A stretch of DNA of 64,000 bases from Streptomyces flavochromogenes (GTDB taxonomy: Bacteria > Actinomycetota > Actinomycetes > Streptomycetales > Streptomycetaceae). The notes beneath the pieces were generated by a model. It saw nothing but the letters and a program-made list of their open reading frames with translations, was not told the DNA's origin and ran no database searches. Location: the NCBI RefSeq assembly GCF_000717595.1, contig NZ_JNZO01000002.1, positions 310,001 through 374,000 of the forward strand, in the 5' to 3' direction. This document shows, in pieces, positions 16,451 to 25,139 of the stretch (its first letter is position 1; the number at the start of each line of letters is the position of its first letter). The position numbers and the translations under genes were made by a program.

Positions 16451-18472
16451 TCAGGCGTCGAGGCGTACGACCCGCACGGCGCCGGCCGGAACGGTGATCT
16501 TCCCGTCGGCCGGCGTGCCCCCGAGCAGCTCGGTCCCGGAGCCGTCGAGCGGCACCTCGGCGTCCTCGGCGGAGTGGTTGAGGGCGAACAGGTACTGCCC
16601 GCCGTCGCCCGCGCGGCGTACGACCTCCACGTCACGCGGCAGCGCACCGCGCTCCGCGACCCCCGCGTCCTCGCACGCCGCGGCGACGATCGCGTCGAGC
16701 GACGCCGCGTCCAGCCGGGTGGAGACGTACCAGGCGGTGCCCCGCCCGAGCCGGTGGCGGGTGACGGCGGGGCCGCCGGCGGCCGGCCCGTCGGCGTACG
16801 TCCACACGGTCTCGGCGCCGCGCGGCCGGACGAACTCCGTCCAGACGTCTCCGGTGAGCGCGGCGCCGTCGGGTCCGCTGATCCGTACGCGCTGGTCGTC
16901 CAGGAGGGGCGACCACTCGTCCACGGTGAGGCCGAGGACGTCCCGCAGGGCACCCGGGTACGCGCCGGGGTGCACGGCGTCGTGCTCGTCGACGATCCCG
17001 GAGAAGTACGAGACGACGAGTGTGCCGCCGTTCTCGACGTACTCCCGGAGGTTCTGCCCGGCGGCCTCGGTCATGAGGTAGAGGGCGGGGACGACGACCA
17101 GCGGGTGGGCGGAGAGGTCGGCCTCGGGGTGGGCGAAGTCGACGGTGAGGTGCCGGTCGTAGAGGGTCTCGTAGAAGCTGTCGGCGCGCTCACGGGCGTC
17201 GTGGGCGGCGTTCGGCCGCCACTCCAGGTTCTGCGCCCACCAGGACTGCCAGTCCCAGAGCATGGCGACGTCCGGGACGGTCCGGCTGCCGCGCACCTCC
17301 TCCAGGGCCTCCAGGCCGGCGCCCAGGGCGACGACCTCGCGCCAGATCCGGGAGTCGGTGCCGCCGTGCGGCACCATCGCGGAGTGGAACTTCTCGGCAC
17401 CGCGCCGGGACTGGCGCCACTGGAAGAACATGGCCCCCTCGGAGCCGCGGGCCACATGGGCGAGGGAGTTGCGGGCCATCTCGCCGGGGCGCTTGGCCGG
17501 GTTGCGGGGCTGCCAGTTCACGCCCGAGGTGGAGTGCTCAAGGAGCAGCCAGGGCGCGCCGCCGGCGACGGAGCGGGTGAGGTCGGCGGCCATGGCCAGG
17601 TTGACGTGGGTGCGGCGGCCGTCGGTGATCAGGTAGTGGTCGTTGGTGACGAGGTCGACCTCGCGGCCCCAGGCCCAGTAGTCGATGGAGTCGCACTGGC
17701 TGAGCGCGGTCATGAAGTTGGTGGTGACGGGCACTCCGGGCGCGAGCTCGTGCAGGATGTCCCGTTCCGTCCGGAAGTTCTCCCGGATGGTGGCGTCGGC
17801 GAAGCGCCGGTAGTCGAGCTGCTGGGCGGGGTTGCCCACGGTGGGGGTGACCCGCGGGGGGTCGATCTCCTCGTACGAGGAGTAGCGCTGCCCCCAGAAC
17901 GCGGTGCCCCAGGCCTCGTTCACGGCCTCCACCGAGCCGTACGCGGCGTCGAGCCAGCGGCGGAAGTGGGCGGCGCAGCTGTCGCAGTAGCAGGCGCTGA
18001 CGGGGACGCCGTACTCGTTGTGGACGTGCCAGAGCGCGAGAGCCGGGTGGCCGCCGTAGCGGCGGGCCAACTCGGTGGTGATGCCCGCGGCGGCCGTTCG
18101 ATAGGCGGCGGAGCTGTGACAGATCGCCCCGCGTGAGCCGTACGCGTAGCGCATGCCCTCGGCGGTGACGGGCAGCGCCTCGGGGTGTGCCCGGTAGAAC
18201 CAGGCGGGCGGCGCCACGGTCGGTGTGCCCAGGTCGACGCGGACGCCGTTCTCGTGGAGCAGGTCGAGGAGCCGGTCGAGCCAGCCGAAGTCGTACCGGC
18301 CCGGCTCCGGTTCGAGGAGTGCCCAGGAGAAGATCCCGACGCTCACCATGGTGACGCCGGCCTCCCGCATGAGCCGGACGTCCTCCTGCCAGACGCTTTC
18401 CGGCCACTGTTCGGGGTTGTAGTCCCCGCCGAACGCGAGCCGGAGCAGGCCCTTGGGAGTGGTCTGCGGCAT
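16451..18472 (-). CDS. GH42 beta-galactosidase of the galactan operon
   Basis: A 673-residue cytoplasmic GH42 enzyme. The start is placed at the ATG at 18472 (GGAGAG just upstream) because FGGDYNPEQWPESVW follows about 13 residues later, as in the family; earlier starts would read through the operator. The acid/base Glu is at about 153 (WHVHNEYG) and the nucleophile at about 312 (LLLEHSTSGVNW). The zinc-cluster cysteines of many GH42 enzymes are present (CYCDSC). Unlike the GH42 at 4949 it is divergent from a galactan-type importer and upstream of the endo-galactanase, so it should split imported galacto-oligosaccharides to galactose. Confidence 0.93.
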   Translation of the reverse strand: MPQTTPKGLLRLAFGGDYNPEQWPESVWQEDVRLMREAGVTMVSVGIFSWALLEPEPGRYDFGWLDRLLDLLHENGVRVDLGTPTVAPPAWFYRAHPEALPVTAEGMRYAYGSRGAICHSSAAYRTAAAGITTELARRYGGHPALALWHVHNEYGVPVSACYCDSCAAHFRRWLDAAYGSVEAVNEAWGTAFWGQRYSSYEEIDPPRVTPTVGNPAQQLDYRRFADATIRENFRTERDILHELAPGVPVTTNFMTALSQCDSIDYWAWGREVDLVTNDHYLITDGRRTHVNLAMAADLTRSVAGGAPWLLLEHSTSGVNWQPRNPAKRPGEMARNSLAHVARGSEGAMFFQWRQSRRGAEKFHSAMVPHGGTDSRIWREVVALGAGLEALEEVRGSRTVPDVAMLWDWQSWWAQNLEWRPNAAHDARERADSFYETLYDRHLTVDFAHPEADLSAHPLVVVPALYLMTEAAGQNLREYVENGGTLVVSYFSGIVDEHDAVHPGAYPGALRDVLGLTVDEWSPLLDDQRVRISGPDGAALTGDVWTEFVRPRGAETVWTYADGPAAGGPAVTRHRLGRGTAWYVSTRLDAASLDAIVAAACEDAGVAERGALPRDVEVVRRAGDGGQYLFALNHSAEDAEVPLDGSGTELLGGTPADGKITVPAGAVRVVRLDA

Positions 18473-18514
18473 GGGTCTCTCCTGAAGCCTCGAGCGATGA
18501 AAGCTTTGGTTCGT

Positions 18515-18528
18515 TGTGAACGTGCACA
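18515..18528. promoter_or_regulatory. LacI-type operator of the galactan operon, left site
   Basis: TGTGAACGTGCACA, a one-mismatch palindrome, 43 bp upstream of the GH42 start. It pairs with the site at 18605-18618; the two sit 90 bp apart across the divergent promoter region. Confidence 0.7.
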
Positions 18529-18576
18529 CAGCCGATCTCGATGTGGCAACGCAACATAACCGCACACGAACAACCA

Positions 18577-18605
18577 TTGACAAGTGTCTGGAACGTTTCT
18601 CTACT
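18577..18605 (+). promoter_or_regulatory. Probable promoter of the galactan importer operon
   Basis: TTGACA (18577-18582), a consensus -35, and TCTACT (18600-18605) with 17-bp spacing. The right operator overlaps the end of the -10 and the start site, which would allow direct repression. Confidence 0.6.
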
Positions 18606-18618
18606 GTGAACGCTCACA
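18605..18618. promoter_or_regulatory. LacI-type operator of the galactan operon, right site
   Basis: TGTGAACGCTCACA, inverted repeat TGTGA/TCACA with the same TGTGAACG half as the left site. It lies 61 bp before the binding-protein start, over the predicted transcription start. Confidence 0.72.
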
Positions 18619-18678
18619 GATGCATGGTCGGCCTCCCCGCCCTAGGGAGAGGCCCTTTCGGTCAGGGAGAAGTACCCC

Positions 18679-19992
18679 ATGCCCCACACGATGCGCCGCA
18701 GCCTCGCCGCCGCCACCGCCGTCCTGCTCGGCGCCACCGCGCTCACCGCCTGTGGATCCTCCGGCTCCGGGGACGGGGCTGCGGCCGGCTCCGGCCCCGT
18801 CTCGCTCACCTACTGGGCCTGGGCCCCCGGAATGGACAAGGTCGTCGCCCTCTGGAACGCCGAACACCCCGACATCAAGGTCACGGTGCAGAAGCAGGCC
18901 TCCGGCGACGACCTCGTGACCAAGATCATCACCGCGGCCAAGGCGCACAAGGCCCCCGACCTCGTCCAGGCCGAGTACCAGGCCCTGCCGACCCTCGTCT
19001 CCAACGACGCCCTCGCCGACATCGCCCCCGATGTCGCCGGCGTCAAGGACAAGTTCGCCCCCGGCATCTGGCAGCAGACCACCTTCGGCGGCGAGGCCGT
19101 CTACGCCCTGCCGCAGGACTCCGGACCGCTGATGTTCTTCTACCGCCAGGACCTCTTCAAGAAGTACGGACTCTCCGTCCCCACCACCTGGGAGGAGTTC
19201 GCCGCCACCGCGCGCGACCTGAAGAAGAAGGCCCCGAAGCAGTCGCTGACCACCTTCTCCGCCAACGACTCCGGCCTCTTCGCCGGACTCGCCCAGCAGG
19301 CCGGCGCCGCTTGGTGGACCTTCGAGGGCGACACCTGGAAGGTCGGCATCGACGACGCCGCCACCCGCAAGGTCTCCGACTTCTGGGGCGGCCTGGTCGC
19401 CGAGGGCGCCATCGACAACCAGCCGATGTACACCCCCTCCTGGAACAAGGCGATGAACACCGGCGAGCAGCTCGCCTGGGTCTCCGCCGTCTGGGCCCCC
19501 GGCACCCTGACCACCGCGGCCCCCGACACCAAGGGCAAGTGGGCCATGGCCCCCCTCCCGCAGTGGACCGAGGGCGGCTCGTCCACCGGCAGCTGGGGCG
19601 GCTCCTCCACCGCCGTCACCACCGACTCGAAGCACAAGAAGGCCGCCGCCCAGTTCGCCACCTGGCTGAACACCGACCCGGTCGCCCTCGCCGCCCTCGT
19701 CAAGGAGAGCGGCATCTACCCGGCGGCCACCGCCGCCCAGACCAGCGGCGCCCTCGCCAAGGCCCCCGACTACTTCGCCAACCAGCCCGACTTCTACACC
19801 CGCGCCGCCGAGATAGCGAAGACCACCGCACCGGCCGCCTGGGGCCCCAACGTGAACGTCGCCTACACCGCCTTCAAGGACGAGTTCGGCAAGGCCGCCA
19901 AGGCCAAGTCCGGCTTCGACACCGCCCTGACCGCCGTCCAGTCCGCCACCGTGACGGACCTGCGGAAGCAGGGCTTCGAGGTCGCCAAGTGA
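18679..19992 (+). CDS. Galacto-oligosaccharide ABC transporter solute-binding lipoprotein
   Basis: A 437-residue family-1 solute-binding lipoprotein: signal MRRSLAAATAVLLGATALTAC with lipobox Cys25, then the mature domain starting VSLTYWAWAPGMDKVVALWN. AGGGAGAAG lies upstream of the ATG. It is followed without a gap by two permeases and is divergent from the GH42 gene, so the cargo is most likely the oligosaccharides released by the GH53 galactanase. Specificity is inferred from neighbours only. Confidence 0.9.
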   Translation: MPHTMRRSLAAATAVLLGATALTACGSSGSGDGAAAGSGPVSLTYWAWAPGMDKVVALWNAEHPDIKVTVQKQASGDDLVTKIITAAKAHKAPDLVQAEYQALPTLVSNDALADIAPDVAGVKDKFAPGIWQQTTFGGEAVYALPQDSGPLMFFYRQDLFKKYGLSVPTTWEEFAATARDLKKKAPKQSLTTFSANDSGLFAGLAQQAGAAWWTFEGDTWKVGIDDAATRKVSDFWGGLVAEGAIDNQPMYTPSWNKAMNTGEQLAWVSAVWAPGTLTTAAPDTKGKWAMAPLPQWTEGGSSTGSWGGSSTAVTTDSKHKKAAAQFATWLNTDPVALAALVKESGIYPAATAAQTSGALAKAPDYFANQPDFYTRAAEIAKTTAPAAWGPNVNVAYTAFKDEFGKAAKAKSGFDTALTAVQSATVTDLRKQGFEVAK

Positions 19993-21023
19993 CGCAGCCC
20001 CCCAAGGGCGCGCGCCGGTCGTACGGGGCCGAGGCGGCCCCGTACGCCCACCCGTCGCCCACCACCACCCTCACACGAGCGCGAAGCGCCCAGTACCTCT
20101 TCCCGTCGCCCACCACCACCCTCACACGAGCGCGAAGCGCCCCCTACCTCTTTCTCCTCCCCGCCGCCGTCCTCTTCGCCCTCTTCTTCGCCCTCCCCAT
20201 CGGCTACGCCCTCTGGCTCAGCTTCCACAAGGTCGAGATCAAGGGTCTCGGCCTCGGCAAGGGCGCCAAGTCCGAGGTCTGGGCCGGCCTGGAGAACTAC
20301 ACCTCCGCACTCACCGACTCCGAACTCGCCGCCAGCGCCCTGCGGGTCCTCGGCTACGGCGCCATCGTCGTCCCCGTGATGCTCGGCCTCGCCCTCTTCT
20401 TCGCGCTCCTGCTCGACTCCGAGCGCGTCCGGGCCCGCTCCTTCGCCCGGCTCGCGATCTTCCTGCCGTACGCCGTCCCCGGTGTCATCGCCGCCGTCCT
20501 CTGGGGCTTCCTCTACCTCCCGGACGTGAGCCCCTTCCACTTCCTCCTCGGCAAGCTCGGCCTGCCCGAGCCCGACCTCATGGACGGCGGACCGCTCTAC
20601 CTGGCGATGTCGAACATCGCGATCTGGGGCGGCACCGGCTTCAACATGATCGTCATCTACACCGCGCTGCGCTCGCTGCCCGCCGAGGTGTACGAGGCGG
20701 CCACGCTCGACGGCTGCTCGGAACTCCAGATCGCCCTGCGCATCAAGATCCCGATGGTGGTGCCCTCGCTGGTGCTCACCTTCTTCTTCTCGATCATCGC
20801 GACCCTCCAGGTCTTCAACGAGCCCATGACGCTCAAGCCGCTCACCAACGGCATCCCCTCCACCTGGAGCCCCCTCATGAAGGTCTACAACGACGCCTTC
20901 ACCGGCGGGAACATCCACGCAGCCTCGGCCACCGCCGTCGTGCTCGCCCTCGCCACCTTCGTCCTCTCCTTCGCCCTCCTCAGGATCTCCAACCGCCGCA
21001 CCACGCAAGGAGCCGGCCGATGA
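19989..21023 (+). CDS. Sugar ABC transporter permease with a duplicated N-terminal segment
   Basis: A 344-residue permease, GTG start overlapping the binding-protein stop (GTGA). The membrane core starts at about residue 55 (LLPAAVLFALFFALPIGYAL); the EAA loop is VYEAATLDGCSELQIALRI. The cytoplasmic N-terminal tail carries a 17-residue unit, PSPTTTLTRARSAQYLF, repeated directly as PSPTTTLTRARSAPYLF, from a 51-bp tandem duplication. The second copy runs straight into the first membrane helix as expected for a native protein, so the first copy looks like the extra one. Transport function should survive since only the tail is lengthened. Confidence 0.9.
   Translation: MTQPPKGARRSYGAEAAPYAHPSPTTTLTRARSAQYLFPSPTTTLTRARSAPYLFLLPAAVLFALFFALPIGYALWLSFHKVEIKGLGLGKGAKSEVWAGLENYTSALTDSELAASALRVLGYGAIVVPVMLGLALFFALLLDSERVRARSFARLAIFLPYAVPGVIAAVLWGFLYLPDVSPFHFLLGKLGLPEPDLMDGGPLYLAMSNIAIWGGTGFNMIVIYTALRSLPAEVYEAATLDGCSELQIALRIKIPMVVPSLVLTFFFSIIATLQVFNEPMTLKPLTNGIPSTWSPLMKVYNDAFTGGNIHAASATAVVLALATFVLSFALLRISNRRTTQGAGR
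20051..20152 (+). repeat. 51-bp in-frame tandem duplication
   Basis: 20051-20101 and 20102-20152 are identical except for one codon (CAG against CCC). The unit is a multiple of three and keeps the permease frame. Confidence 0.9.
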
Positions 21024-21946
21024 CCGGGCTCGCCTCCCCGCCGCTCCGCACGACGGTCAACGGCGACGGCCGTGCCGCGGGCACCACCCCCGGCGCGTCC
21101 CAGGGCCGTCCCCGGCCCCGCCGCACCGCGCTGCTCCCGACAGCCGCCCTCGTCCTCGGGGCGCTCTACTGCCTGCTCCCCGTCGCCTGGGTGGTGGTCG
21201 CCGCCACCAAGCCCGACAACGAGCTCTTCTCCACCTTCACCTTCCTGCCCGGCGACGGAATCGCCGACAACGTCACCGACCTCAGCGCGTACCGCGACGG
21301 CATCTACTGGCGCTGGATGCTCAACTCCGTGTTCTACGCGGGCCTCGGCGCCGTCCTGTCCACCGTCGTCTCCGCACTCGCCGGCTACGCCCTCGCGATC
21401 TACCGCTTCCGCGGCCGTGAGGCCTTCTTCAACGTGATGCTCACCGGCGTCCTCATGCCCCCGGTCATCCTCGCCATCCCCCAGTACCTGCTGATGGCCG
21501 AGGCCGACCTGACGGACAGCTACGCCTCGGTGCTGCTGCCGCTGATCCTCTCCCCGTACGGCGTCTACCTCGGCCGCATCTACGCCGAGGCCGCCATCCC
21601 CATGGAGCTCGTCGAGGCCGGCCGCATGGACGGCGCGGGCGAGTGGCGGATCTTCCGGCGGATCGCCGTCCCCATGATGGCCCCGGGCCTGGTGACGATC
21701 TTCCTCTTCCAGTTCGTCGCCATCTGGAACAACTTCCTGCTGCCGTTCATCATGCTCGGCGACGACGAGAAGTTCCCCATGACCGTCGGTCTGTTCACCC
21801 TGCTCAAGCAGGGCGCCTCCCAGCCCTCCCTCTACACCCTGGTGATCACCGGCGCGCTCCTCGCCATCGCCCCGCTCATCGCCCTGTTCCTCGTCATCCA
21901 ACGCTTCTGGAGCCTGGACCTGCTGTCCGGCGCCGTAAAGTCCTGA
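21020..21946 (+). CDS. Sugar ABC transporter permease
   Basis: A 308-residue second permease (MalG-like), ATG overlapping the previous stop (ATGA). Hydrophobic helices begin at LLPTAALVLGALYCLLPVAW; the EAA loop is LVEAGRMDGAGEWRIFRRI. It partners the permease at 19989. The regulator gene starts 29 bp downstream and is probably cotranscribed. Confidence 0.92.
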   Translation: MTGLASPPLRTTVNGDGRAAGTTPGASQGRPRPRRTALLPTAALVLGALYCLLPVAWVVVAATKPDNELFSTFTFLPGDGIADNVTDLSAYRDGIYWRWMLNSVFYAGLGAVLSTVVSALAGYALAIYRFRGREAFFNVMLTGVLMPPVILAIPQYLLMAEADLTDSYASVLLPLILSPYGVYLGRIYAEAAIPMELVEAGRMDGAGEWRIFRRIAVPMMAPGLVTIFLFQFVAIWNNFLLPFIMLGDDEKFPMTVGLFTLLKQGASQPSLYTLVITGALLAIAPLIALFLVIQRFWSLDLLSGAVKS

Positions 21947-21975
21947 GCACAGGGGATCGAGGGGAAACACACAGC

Positions 21976-23001
21976 ATGAGCACAGCAGCGAGCAGACGCC
22001 GCCCGGCGACCATCCACGACGTGGCCCGCGAGGCCGGGGTGTCGCGCGGCACCGTCTCCCGTGTCCTCAACGGCGGCCACTACGTCAGCCCGACGGCCAA
22101 GGCCGCCGTGGACGCCGCGATCCGCAGAACGGGCTACGTCGTCAACCGGCACGCCCGCTCGCTGATCACCGGCAGGTCCGACTCGGTCGCCTTCCTCCTG
22201 ACCGAACCCCAGGAGCGGTTCTTCGAGGACCCCAACTTCAACGTACTGCTCCGCGCCTGCACCCAGGCGCTCGCGGCCCAGGACATCCCGCTCCTCCTGA
22301 TGATCGCGGGCACCGAGGACGAACGCCGCCGCAACCTCCGCTACATCGAGGCCGGTCACGTCGACGGCGTCCTCCTCGTCTCCAGCCACTCCGGCGACCC
22401 CGTGGTGGCCCGGCTGCACGAGGCCGGCGTCCCCGTCGTAGCCTGCGGCAAGCCCCTGGGCCAGACCGCCAGGATCGGCTACGTCGCCGCCGACGACCGC
22501 GAAGGCGCCCGCGACATGGTCCGCCACCTGTACGCCTCCGGGCGGCGCCGTATCGCCACCGTCACCGGCCCGCTCGACACCCCCGGCGGGGTGGAGCGCC
22601 TCGCCGGATACCGCGAGACGCTCGCCGAGTTCGGGCTGCCCGCCGACGAGACGCTGATAGCCACCGGCGACTACAGCCGGGCCAGCGGGGAGGACGCCGC
22701 CCACGCCCTCCTGGAGCGGGCCCCGGACATCGACGCGGTGTTCGTCGCCTCCGACCTGATGGCACAGGGCGTCCTCGACGCCCTCTCCCGCGCGGGCCGT
22801 AAGGTCCCCGAGGACATCGCCGTCGGCGGCTTCGACGACTCCCCGGCGGCCCTGTCCTCCCGCCCCTCGCTGACCACCATCCGCCAGCCCTGGGACCGGA
22901 TCAGCACCGAGATGGTACGGACCCTCCTCGCCCGGATAGCGGGCGAGGACCCGGCGACGGTGATCCTGCCGACGCATCTGGTCCGGAGGGAATCGGCCTA
23001 G
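21976..23001 (+). CDS. LacI-family regulator of the galactan operon
   Basis: A 341-residue repressor with helix-turn-helix TIHDVAREAGVSRGTVSRV at the N terminus, hinge, and a sugar-binding domain ending in DDSPAALSSRPSLTTIRQP. The ATG at 21976 leaves a short basic N terminus before the helix-turn-helix, as is usual. It ends the importer operon, so it should feed back on the TGTGAACG-type sites at 18515 and 18605. By analogy with galactan regulators of other bacteria the inducer may be galactobiose, an inference. Confidence 0.9.
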   Translation: MSTAASRRRPATIHDVAREAGVSRGTVSRVLNGGHYVSPTAKAAVDAAIRRTGYVVNRHARSLITGRSDSVAFLLTEPQERFFEDPNFNVLLRACTQALAAQDIPLLLMIAGTEDERRRNLRYIEAGHVDGVLLVSSHSGDPVVARLHEAGVPVVACGKPLGQTARIGYVAADDREGARDMVRHLYASGRRRIATVTGPLDTPGGVERLAGYRETLAEFGLPADETLIATGDYSRASGEDAAHALLERAPDIDAVFVASDLMAQGVLDALSRAGRKVPEDIAVGGFDDSPAALSSRPSLTTIRQPWDRISTEMVRTLLARIAGEDPATVILPTHLVRRESA

Positions 23002-23016
23002 AGTCCACGCCGGGGA

Positions 23017-23044
23017 AGCGGCCGTACGTCCACGTGCGGCCGCT
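23017..23044. terminator. Bidirectional hairpin terminator
   Basis: AGCGGCCG (23017-23024) pairs with CGGCCGCT (23037-23044), between the convergent regulator and lutC genes; CCTT follows on the plus strand. Suited to end transcription from either side. Confidence 0.6.
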
Positions 23045-23055
23045 CCTTCGTCGTG

Positions 23056-23706
23056 TCAGCCGCCGGCCGGACGCGGAGTCACCAGAATCACTTCCAGCGT
23101 CCGGGGGCCGTGGACGCCCTCGACCCGGTCGAGTTCGATGTCGCTCGTCGCGGACGGCCCCGAGATCCAGGTCAGCGGGCGGGCGGGGTCGAGCCGGGGG
23201 AGCGCCTGCGGCACGGAGGCCACCACCTGCTCGGGGGCCCCGACCACGCACACGTGCAGATCGGGCACGAGGGTGAGGGCGCGACGGCCCTGCCCGGGGC
23301 CGCCGTCGAGGACGATCGTGCCGGTCTCGGCGATGGCGACCGCGCACCCCGTCACCACCGCGTCGATGCCGTCGAGTTCGTACGGGGTGAGCCGGGGCGC
23401 GTCGGACCGCCGCTCGGCGCCGGTCGCGGCGAGCCACTCCTCGGGCAGTCCGGGCGGTACGACGACACTGCGGACGCCGCGCTCCGCGAGGAGCACGGCG
23501 ATGAGCTCCGGCAGGCCGTCCGGCCCGGAGCGGTGGACGTGGGCGCGGTAGTCGGCGAGATTCTCGTGGAGCAGATCGAGGAGCGCGTCGGGGTCCTCGG
23601 TGGCATGGCTCGTGCGGTAGCCGCGGGTGACATCGGGGGCCTCGGGGGCGCCGGCCACGGCGGCGCGGATGCGGGCGAGCACGCGCGCGCGTGAGTCGGT
23701 GGTCAT
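23056..23706 (-). CDS. lutC: L-lactate utilisation protein LutC (LUD domain)
   Basis: A 216-residue LUD-domain protein, the third subunit of the LutABC L-lactate dehydrogenase complex. ATG at 23706 overlaps the lutB stop (ATGA). Family features are the AIAETGTIVLDGGPGQGRRAL segment and LVPDLHVCVVG. It is the last gene of the long rhamnose-lactate operon that starts at 30547. Confidence 0.9.
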   Translation of the reverse strand: MTTDSRARVLARIRAAVAGAPEAPDVTRGYRTSHATEDPDALLDLLHENLADYRAHVHRSGPDGLPELIAVLLAERGVRSVVVPPGLPEEWLAATGAERRSDAPRLTPYELDGIDAVVTGCAVAIAETGTIVLDGGPGQGRRALTLVPDLHVCVVGAPEQVVASVPQALPRLDPARPLTWISGPSATSDIELDRVEGVHGPRTLEVILVTPRPAGG

Positions 23707-25139
23707 CGGCGGTTCCTCTTCCACCAGTCGCGGAACGGTTCGGCGGGCAGTTCGGGCAGGTTCCGGTGCTCGGACCACTGGCGGGCGCCCGGCCCCGGCA
23801 GTCGTTTCGGGTGCAGCGCGCGCGTGGCGGAGGCGATCCGCTCGCCCGCCGCGAGGGCGGTCGGATGGTCGAGCACCCACGAGGAGGCCTTGATCGCCGC
23901 CCGCTCGAGCCGGTGTCCCCTCCCGCCCTCGGCCGCGACCCGCTCGCGCAGATGCACCAGGACCTTGGGGATGTCGATGGCGACCGGGCACACCTCGTAA
24001 CAGGCCCCGCAGAGCGAGGAGGCGTACGGCAGGGAGGCGTCGACCTCGCTCACCGTGCCCCGGAGCTGAGGGGTGAGGATCGCGCCGATCGGCCCGGGGT
24101 AGACGGAGCCGTACGCGTGACCGCCGGCCCGCTCGTACACCGGGCAGACGTTCAGACAGGCCGAGCAGCGGATGCAGCGCAGCGCCTGCCTCCCCACCTC
24201 GTCGGCGAGCGCGTCCGTGCGTCCGTTGTCGAGGAGCACCAGATGGAAGTCGGACGGCCCGTCGTCGTCGCTCGTGCCGGTCCACATGCTCGTGTACGGG
24301 TTCATGCGCTCGGCGGTCGACGAGCGCGGCAGCGTCTGGAGGAACACTTCGAGGTCCCGCCAGGTCGGCACCACCTTCTCCACGCCGACGACGGAGATCA
24401 GGGTCTCGGGAAGCGTGAGGCACATCCGGCCGTTGCCCTCGGACTCGACGACGACGAGGGTGCCGGTCTCGGCGACCATGAAGTTCGCCCCGGAGATCCC
24501 GACCTTGGCCCGCAGGAACTTCTCCCGCAGGTGCAGCCGGGCCGCCTCCGCGAGATCGGCCGGGGTGTCACTCAGCCCCTCCGGCGCGGGGCGTCCCCAA
24601 CTCCCCATCTTCTCGCGGAAGATGTCACGGATCTCGCCCCGGTTGCGGTGGATGGCGGGGACCAGGATGTGCGAGGGCCGGTCCTCGCCGAGCTGCACGA
24701 TCAGCTCCGCGAGATCCGTCTCGTACGCGGCGATCCCCTCGGCCGCCAGGTGCTCGTTGAGCCCGATCTCCTGGGTGGCCATCGACTTGACCTTGACCAC
24801 CTCCGTCTCGCCCGTCGCCCTGACGAGGCCGGTCACGATCCGGTTGGCCTCGGCCGCGTCGGCGGCCCAGTGCACGGTGCCGCCCGCGGCCGTCACCGCC
24901 TCCTCCAGCCGGAGCAGGTGGTCGGCCAGGTGACGGAGCGTCCGGTCCTTGATCTCCTTCCCGGCCTGTCTGAGCTCCGCCCAGTCGTCGAGCTCCGCTA
25001 CGGCCCGCGCCCGCTTGTCGCGGATGGTGTGGGTCGCGTGCCGCAGGTTGGCGCGGAGTGTCGCGTCCCCGACCGCCGCCCGTGCCGCCTCCGGGAAGGC
25101 CGGCATACCGACGAAGGTCCCGCCGAACGTGTCGCTCAC
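23703..25139 (-). CDS. lutB: L-lactate utilisation iron-sulfur protein LutB
   Basis: A 478-residue iron-sulfur protein. The N-terminal two thirds is a LUD domain (AETGTLVVVESEGNGRM); the C-terminal part has two cysteine clusters for [4Fe-4S] centres, CIRCSACLNVCPVY and CGACYEVCPVAIDIPK. GTG start overlaps the lutA stop (GTGA), giving close coupling. With LutA and LutC it oxidises L-lactate to pyruvate at the membrane. Confidence 0.92.
   Translation of the reverse strand: MSDTFGGTFVGMPAFPEAARAAVGDATLRANLRHATHTIRDKRARAVAELDDWAELRQAGKEIKDRTLRHLADHLLRLEEAVTAAGGTVHWAADAAEANRIVTGLVRATGETEVVKVKSMATQEIGLNEHLAAEGIAAYETDLAELIVQLGEDRPSHILVPAIHRNRGEIRDIFREKMGSWGRPAPEGLSDTPADLAEAARLHLREKFLRAKVGISGANFMVAETGTLVVVESEGNGRMCLTLPETLISVVGVEKVVPTWRDLEVFLQTLPRSSTAERMNPYTSMWTGTSDDDGPSDFHLVLLDNGRTDALADEVGRQALRCIRCSACLNVCPVYERAGGHAYGSVYPGPIGAILTPQLRGTVSEVDASLPYASSLCGACYEVCPVAIDIPKVLVHLRERVAAEGGRGHRLERAAIKASSWVLDHPTALAAGERIASATRALHPKRLPGPGARQWSEHRNLPELPAEPFRDWWKRNRR

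Noticed and set aside
14724..17081. A 785-codon plus-strand open frame across the GH53 and GH42 genes
   Set aside because: Antisense shadow spanning two genes with clear catalytic motifs on the minus strand.
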